A stretch of DNA of 64,000 bases from Pythium myriotylum (taxonomy: Eukaryota > Oomycota > Peronosporomycetes > Pythiales > Pythiaceae). The position numbers were made by a program, and so were the translations under genes. Below, in pieces: positions 58,530 through 64,000 of this stretch. A model generated the notes under the pieces. The model saw nothing but the letters and a program-made list of their open reading frames with translations, did no database searches and had not been told where the DNA came from. Every line of letters begins with the position of its first letter. Position 1 is the first letter of the stretch. The stretch lies in contig JALJCQ010000003.1 in the NCBI GenBank assembly GCA_023091665.1, forward strand, positions 2,356,001 through 2,420,000, read 5' to 3'.

Positions 58530-59893
58530 CAGCTCGAGTCGGACGGTTTTGAGCTGCTTGGATAACAGATAAGTATCTAATTTGACAACTGCTCATCCCA
58601 TGATTAGACAAACCTCGTTGTCGCTTGGGGACATGAATCAGTGCAAGTCATCGTGGCCTTGTGATTGACAGGAACTCGTCCGAGTTCTCCAAACCGTCCA
58701 ATCGGCTGACTGATGCACTTGATCAGTCACACCTTGCGGATCACTCGGAGGACGTGACTCATCCTAAACAACGTTACCACATTCTCCAGTCGGGGTCGGG
58801 ATTCGTTCAGCCCTCGCATCCTCTTGTGAACGAACAAGTAGAGGTTCGCCATGTAGTCTCACGATCACTCCCCATTTCACCTACACGGCCACAAGCCCCT
58901 CCTCTCAACACCCACCACCCATTCCCCAACCCCCAAACTCCTTCTCAACTATTAATATGCGCGTCGCTCTCGTCGGACCAGGCTCCTTCGCCAAGTACTT
59001 CGCCGAGGAACTCCCTCGTGCCGGCCACGAGGTCGTGCTGCTCACACGCTCGTTCAAGCCCTTCTTCGACGGCAAGCCCGGCATCATCGAGCAGCGCGTG
59101 ACCGACTATTCGTCTGTGGACCAGCTCGCGACGCTGCTGCACGACTGCGATGCCGTCGTCAGCACGATCAGTGACCTCACACAGCGCTACGTGGACGTGC
59201 ACGTGGCGCTGCTCGAGGCGTGCAAACGCACACCCAAGTGCAAGCGTTTCATCCCTGCGGAATACGGCATCACCGCCGAGGACTCCCCGGAAGAACCCGG
59301 CGCACTTTTCTACCCCATGGAAGTTCTTCGCGAGTCCTTGCGAGCCGAGACCGAGGTCGAGTGGACCTTCTTTTCGATCGGCTGGATCGCAGACTACATC
59401 ATGCCGGCGGCCAACCGCCACCACGCTGACCCCGGACCGATCTACCCGCTCGATCTGAACGCCAAGACGTTCACAGTGCCTGGTTCGGGACACGACAAGT
59501 TCACGACGACGAGCTGTCGCGATGTCGCGGCAGCGGTTGGCGAGTTGCTCAAGAGCAAGAACAAGTGGCGTCCGTTCACATACGTGCAGGGCGAAGAGAC
59601 GACGTGGATCGAGCTCGGCAAGACCGTGAGCGAGGTCACAGGGATCCAGTTCGAGATCTCGCACGAAAACGTGGCGGATCTGGAGGCCGTGTCGGCCAAG
59701 AGAGAGTCGTTCGAGTCCTTCTTGGTGGCCGAGTTCAAGCTCTTTGCGCCGCACAAGAAGCTGTTGTTCGACCAGGCCAAGGTGCAGCGTGACCGTGACG
59801 AGTTCTTTTCGAACATGCACTTTCGGTCGCTTCGTGAGCTGCTGGAGTTGGCCAAGGCGAACCCGACGACCGTGATCTAGACGACTGTGATGT
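58530..59893. repeat. Left arm of a 1.37-kb inverted duplication
   Basis: The arm pairs with 60901-62304. The coding part appears identical in both arms; 5' and 3' flanks show scattered substitutions and small indels. Matching outer landmarks are GAGCTGCTTGGA (58551-58562) and its reverse complement near 62272-62282. Confidence 0.92.
58957..59880 (+). CDS. NmrA-like/isoflavone reductase-like NAD(P)-binding protein, copy 1
   Basis: 307 residues. The N-terminus MRVALVGPGSFAKYFAEELP is a Rossmann-fold nucleotide-binding loop (GxGxxA type). CDAVVSTISD, KRFIPAEYGI and FFSIGWIADYIMP fit the NmrA/isoflavone-reductase group of atypical short-chain dehydrogenases. The C-terminal half (WTFFSIGWI to TYVQGEETTWIELGK) would hold the substrate site. 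The substrate cannot be told; members act as small-molecule reductases or as redox-sensing regulators. A pyrimidine-rich tract with CCATTCCCCAACCCCC lies 35-50 bases before the ATG and may be the core promoter. The protein is identical to copy 2. Confidence 0.93.
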   Translation: MRVALVGPGSFAKYFAEELPRAGHEVVLLTRSFKPFFDGKPGIIEQRVTDYSSVDQLATLLHDCDAVVSTISDLTQRYVDVHVALLEACKRTPKCKRFIPAEYGITAEDSPEEPGALFYPMEVLRESLRAETEVEWTFFSIGWIADYIMPAANRHHADPGPIYPLDLNAKTFTVPGSGHDKFTTTSCRDVAAAVGELLKSKNKWRPFTYVQGEETTWIELGKTVSEVTGIQFEISHENVADLEAVSAKRESFESFLVAEFKLFAPHKKLLFDQAKVQRDRDEFFSNMHFRSLRELLELAKANPTTVI

Positions 59894-60900
59894 AAGGTGG
59901 CACAGCTGCTTCGGGTTTGTGGGTTCAGTCCCTTGTGTTGTCGAGTGGAACATATTGATTGAATAGACCTTCCATCTGTGGGAGTGAGTATTCGAACTTT
60001 GTATTCAGCGTGTTGTTGTGGCTTGTGTACAGCTAACAAGAAGCGCTACCGACCCTGTCGGGGAAGGGCTCAAAATCCAGATATTAATAGCTTGGTTACT
60101 TGTCTATCATCCAAACAGCTCCACGCCATCTGACTTGTGCTGACGCGTAATCCCCTCGATGTCCTGTTGTCGATCACCAAGTTGTGCTGTTTCCATTCAC
60201 AGCTGACTGCATTCCACATCTCCCATGATTTTCTAGTTTGCCTTCTTTCGCGCAATACCATCCCAGCATACTGGTAGTACATATCGCGTTCTACTCGAAT
60301 AGCAGAACGCAACGAGCCGAGTTTGGAGGGCACCGGTACCGGTACATCAATTGTACTCGGTAGACTTCAACTTCGACAACAACCGAAAGTGTTGATGAAG
60401 ATGAAATCTATTCAGCGCAATAAGTGTACCCTAATAGCTGGAGCTCAGTGCGTACAACCGAAAGTAGGTCCAACATGGGTCCACTTGTGAACTTGTGGCG
60501 GTCCCTTCACATCCACCGCGTTGTGTTTCTTCCTGCACGAGCCGTTTTCGGATCCACTCATTGAACTCGATCCATATTCTTCACTTGAATCATTATTATC
60601 AGCATCGACGGGGTTCTACACTACCCGTGCCAATACGACATCAACGCAAACGCAGTTGTTGTTGTCGAGGCCATGTCAACGGATTCAATCTCCGTTTCAA
60701 ATTCCAATGAGGTCTATTCGTTTGCTTATGTAGAGACCTACAGTCGGCGCTTACACCCTTAACTAACTTGTGTCTTCTATCACGTGACCGAAGTCTCCCG
60801 GAAGCAGTTCGGCTATAGGTTGTTGTCCTTCGTACGATACAAACGGAAACCAATCGATCACCGTCGTCAAGATCATCATAATCTAAATCACCGTCATGTG
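59894..60900. other. Spacer between the inverted arms
   Basis: About 1 kb, no gene. A partial copy (60108-60140) of a sequence also found at the outer edge of the right arm (CAGCTCCACGCCATCTGACTTG, 62277-62298) suggests repeated rearrangement. The right end has ATC/GTC simple-repeat-like runs (60855-60927). Confidence 0.6.
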
Positions 60901-62304
60901 CATCACCGTCGTCTAGATCACGGTCGTCGGATTCGCCTTGGCCAACTCCAGCAGCTCGCGAAGCGACCGAAAGTGCATGTTCGAAAAGAACTCGTCACGG
61001 TCACGCTGCACCTTGGCCTGGTCGAACAACAGCTTCTTGTGCGGCGCAAAGAGCTTGAACTCGGCCACCAAGAAGGACTCGAACGACTCTCTCTTGGCCG
61101 ACACGGCCTCCAGATCCGCCACGTTTTCGTGCGAGATCTCGAACTGGATCCCTGTGACCTCGCTCACGGTCTTGCCGAGCTCGATCCACGTCGTCTCTTC
61201 GCCCTGCACGTATGTGAACGGACGCCACTTGTTCTTGCTCTTGAGCAACTCGCCAACCGCTGCCGCGACATCGCGACAGCTCGTCGTCGTGAACTTGTCG
61301 TGTCCCGAACCAGGCACTGTGAACGTCTTGGCGTTCAGATCGAGCGGGTAGATCGGTCCGGGGTCAGCGTGGTGGCGGTTGGCCGCCGGCATGATGTAGT
61401 CTGCGATCCAGCCGATCGAAAAGAAGGTCCACTCGACCTCGGTCTCGGCTCGCAAGGACTCGCGAAGAACTTCCATGGGGTAGAAAAGTGCGCCGGGTTC
61501 TTCCGGGGAGTCCTCGGCGGTGATGCCGTATTCCGCAGGGATGAAACGCTTGCACTTGGGTGTGCGTTTGCACGCCTCGAGCAGCGCCACGTGCACGTCC
61601 ACGTAGCGCTGTGTGAGGTCACTGATCGTGCTGACGACGGCATCGCAGTCGTGCAGCAGCGTCGCGAGCTGGTCCACAGACGAATAGTCGGTCACGCGCT
61701 GCTCGATGATGCCGGGCTTGCCGTCGAAGAAGGGCTTGAACGAGCGTGTGAGCAGCACGACCTCGTGGCCGGCACGAGGGAGTTCCTCGGCGAAGTACTT
61801 GGCGAAGGAGCCTGGTCCGACGAGAGCGACGCGCATATTAATAGTTGAGAAGGAGTTTGGGGGTTGGGGGAGGGTTGGTGGGTGCTAGGAGGAGAGAGGA
61901 GGCGCTTGTGGCCGAGTGAGTGGGATGGGGAATGGTCGAGAGACTGCGTGGTGAACCTGAACTTGTTCGTTCACAAGCGGATGAGAGGGCTGAACGAATC
62001 CCGACCCCGACTGGAGAATGTGGTAACGTTGTTTAGGATGAGTCACGTCCTTCCGAGTGGTCCGCAAGGTGTGACAGATCAAGTGGATCAGTCAGTCGAG
62101 TACGTCTGATTGGATGATTTGAAGAACTCGAACGAGTTTCTGTCAATCACAAGGGCATGATTACTTGCACTGATTCATGTCCCCAAGCGACAAATGAGGT
62201 TTGTCTAATCATGGGGATGAGCGTACTGTACATGAAGCTGGAACTCAGTCGTCATAACCGAGATCTGTCATCCAAGCAGCTCCACGCCATCTGACTTGAG
62301 CTGG
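60901..62304. repeat. Right arm of the inverted duplication
   Basis: Reverse-complement partner of 58530-59893 with slightly diverged flanks. Confidence 0.92.
60913..61836 (-). CDS. NmrA-like/isoflavone reductase-like protein, copy 2
   Basis: This encodes the same 307 residues as copy 1. Shadow frames on both strands inside the gene are identical too, so the coding DNA itself appears identical. The two genes face each other (copy 1 plus, copy 2 minus) with their 3' ends about 1 kb apart. The leader just before the ATG already differs (a G-rich versus slightly altered run), so identity stops near the coding borders. Confidence 0.93.
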   Translation of the reverse strand: MRVALVGPGSFAKYFAEELPRAGHEVVLLTRSFKPFFDGKPGIIEQRVTDYSSVDQLATLLHDCDAVVSTISDLTQRYVDVHVALLEACKRTPKCKRFIPAEYGITAEDSPEEPGALFYPMEVLRESLRAETEVEWTFFSIGWIADYIMPAANRHHADPGPIYPLDLNAKTFTVPGSGHDKFTTTSCRDVAAAVGELLKSKNKWRPFTYVQGEETTWIELGKTVSEVTGIQFEISHENVADLEAVSAKRESFESFLVAEFKLFAPHKKLLFDQAKVQRDRDEFFSNMHFRSLRELLELAKANPTTVI

Positions 62305-62790
62305 CTCAGGCTCTGTCGCAATCCAAACTGTGCATGCAGGCATGTGCTATGTAGCGCGCGAAGAACACACAGACCCCATGGTTAAGTAAGAGACAGTTTT
62401 AGTGTGAACGCTAAGGCGGCCAAGAATCAAGTGAGGTATCACGACCGCACTTACCTGCGAATAAATGCGATTTCAAAAATCTGTCAGCAGCAAATATCCA
62501 GGTCTGATCATGTACGCGAGAGCGATATATGCTTGAAAATTTAAACCGCATCTTGGACTTCTCATGAGACCATAGCGTGCGGCTCGAAGTGCGAAAGCCC
62601 AGTACCGCGCGAGTTTGCAATGATGGCCTTTCGGGATTTTTCATCCAGCACGCGCCATATCACCAATCATCTGAGCATCTTGTCCTCATACTGGAGTACA
62701 CCAGGAGCAGATGGGGCAGGGGATGATGTCGAGGTCGTCTTCCTGCTCCACAGTGCTGACGACTCACAGCGGGGTGATGATGGAGATGGA
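62305..62790. other. Intergenic
   Basis: About 490 bases, no gene or element recognised. Confidence 0.5.
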
Positions 62791-62831
62791 GTTTAGGGTT
62801 TAGGGTTTAGGTAAACCCTAAACCCTAAACC
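62791..62831. repeat. Interstitial head-to-head telomere repeat
   Basis: Plus strand shows nearly three TTTAGGG units running into about three CCCTAAA units (GTTTAGGGTTTAGGGTTTAGG then TAAACCCTAAACCCTAAACC). TTTAGGG is the telomere unit of oomycetes and many plants. The orientation, G-rich then C-rich, is that expected for two chromosome ends joined end to end. Confidence 0.9.
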
Positions 62832-64000
62832 TTGAGTTTCGATTGACGTACTCTAATACCTATCAGCTCGTAGTGCTATGGTTGGTCGTCAGGGGTCAAC
62901 TGCCAGGAATGGAGGTCGGAAGAGATGGACTGGGGTAGGTCGGCGTGGCCCGGCCTGCTTGTTGGATGGAGAACGTGGGTAGTGCTGCCTTCCTTCGCGA
63001 GGTTGATGAGCGAGTTTGCCGTGCGGTTGTGCGCTCGAAGGTGATGTCTCCACTCGCCTATACTGAGCTGATCGGCTAGGGTTCTCGCTTGACGGTACAG
63101 GAAATTAAGTTCTTGGGCGGACGGTGATCATGTAGCTACCGGAGGATCAATTCACCGGCGCCTACTATGGATGAACCGAGCCAGTAGCTTTAGCGGCTTG
63201 GACACCGGTGTATGCCGCAACGTAGTTGGTCTTTGTCGGCTCGGAGCACTCCAAAGTATAACAGGGGTGTCCTTCGTCCGATCAAGTTCGATCACGACCG
63301 GCCTTGCTCGGCCGGGGCCCGGGTAGCCTCGGATACCGACTCACAGTGGGGACCGGGAAGCTGCCGTCTGCGAGAAGAGTTCTCCGGCCTGTTGTCGATA
63401 AAGAGATTGGCAACAGCAATAACAAGTTCATCCAAATCCTTCCAGTACTTGCAACCAGGACATTTGTTGAATCCATGTAAATACGAGAGCAGCGGGAGTT
63501 AGATGCAGTGCACGGTCAATTCACAAGCAATCGTGTGAATATTTTTTGTGGAGGGCTTCCATTTTTCAGTGCGAACTCATTGCGCGGTCTGCACAGTTGA
63601 AGGTGCTCCATTGTGGTGCAAACGCATGCATTGAGAATCCCATCTGAAAGAAGTGATTCAGCCAATCACAGCACCAAAAAACGGTTATTACTAATGATTC
63701 ATTGATGCGTGCATGGAAATGTTAGGGTTGGGAGAGCCTCAGAGTATTGAGCCAATTATGTGCACTTGCACGAAACCTAGAAACCCACCCATCAGTAAAA
63801 GTGACAAGGTGAGGTCTATTGATTTGCTCTGTTTGAAACCTATAGCTGGCGTAGTGTCTGAATTACGGGGCGAGTTCTCGCCTCCAATACGTGAGATCGC
63901 CGTCAACAAGGCTGGCGATGGCTGAATGGCCTGCTCGCGTTGTGGGGTGGAACACGTGACTGCGTTGGGCGCTGTCCATTGCCAGATTGGCTCCAGCATC
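62832..64000. other. Sparse region at the window end, with possible gene remnants
   Basis: No confident gene. A minus-strand stretch at about 63370-63480 reads protein-like (GFNKCPGCKYWKDLDELVIA then VANLFIDNRPENS) with a CxxC pair, followed by a GTGAGT donor-like site near 63345; it may be an exon or a remnant. Plus and minus frames of 70-86 codons at 63713-63999 are undecided. Confidence 0.3.

Noticed and set aside
58945..60039. 364-codon minus-strand frame opposite reductase copy 1 (and its twin at 60784-61848)
   Set aside because: Pure antisense shadow of a well supported gene.
1..64000. tRNA, rRNA genes, CRISPR arrays, bacterial operons
   Set aside because: No cloverleaf with A and B boxes, no rRNA core, no spaced repeats; gene structure is eukaryotic.

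Overview
The window looks like nuclear DNA of an oomycete, probably a Phytophthora-like peronosporalean. The evidence is eukaryotic housekeeping genes with very short GT-AG introns (65-85 bp), CCAAT-containing compact promoters, gene spacing of a few hundred bases, Ty1/copia and APE-type LINE elements, and a TTTAGGG-type telomere repeat. The species cannot be fixed from the sequence alone.

Layout. 1-14.9 kb is a gene-dense block: the tail of a coiled-coil protein, MAK16 (ribosome biogenesis, three exons), a Cys-type glutathione peroxidase (two exons), three small minus-strand genes that look like diverged tandem paralogues, a SAP-like nuclear protein, and two tandem multi-pass membrane proteins with patchy near-identity. 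15.5-22.7 kb is a Ty1/copia element on the minus strand with almost identical LTRs but a broken polyprotein. 22.9-41.4 kb is the most striking part: one Argonaute gene on the minus strand, cut in two inside its PIWI domain by a 16-kb LINE with a perfect 12-bp target duplication and a 23-A tail. The LINE carries a 961-bp unknown insertion (9-bp target duplication), a second copia element (identical 445-bp LTRs, 5-bp target duplication) and what looks like an internal inversion of its first ORF. That first ORF contains a zinc knuckle and an OTU-like protease segment; the second ORF (endonuclease, reverse transcriptase, RNase H) is intact.

42-56 kb returns to host genes: CDC14 phosphatase, SKP1, a large DUF6604/ankyrin-like gene with one nonsense codon and one frameshift, a full-size PDR/ABCG transporter with two in-frame TAG codons, and a secreted M13 metallopeptidase. 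56-64 kb is sparse: a 140-base long hairpin, an inverted duplication of an NmrA-like reductase gene (two protein-identical copies facing each other), and a head-to-head TTTAGGG/CCCTAAA telomeric-repeat junction.

Genes here do not form one pathway. The window is a gene-dense segment invaded by young retroelements, several neighbouring genes being recently broken or duplicated. Some single-base lesions could be assembly errors; where that alternative is live it is stated.
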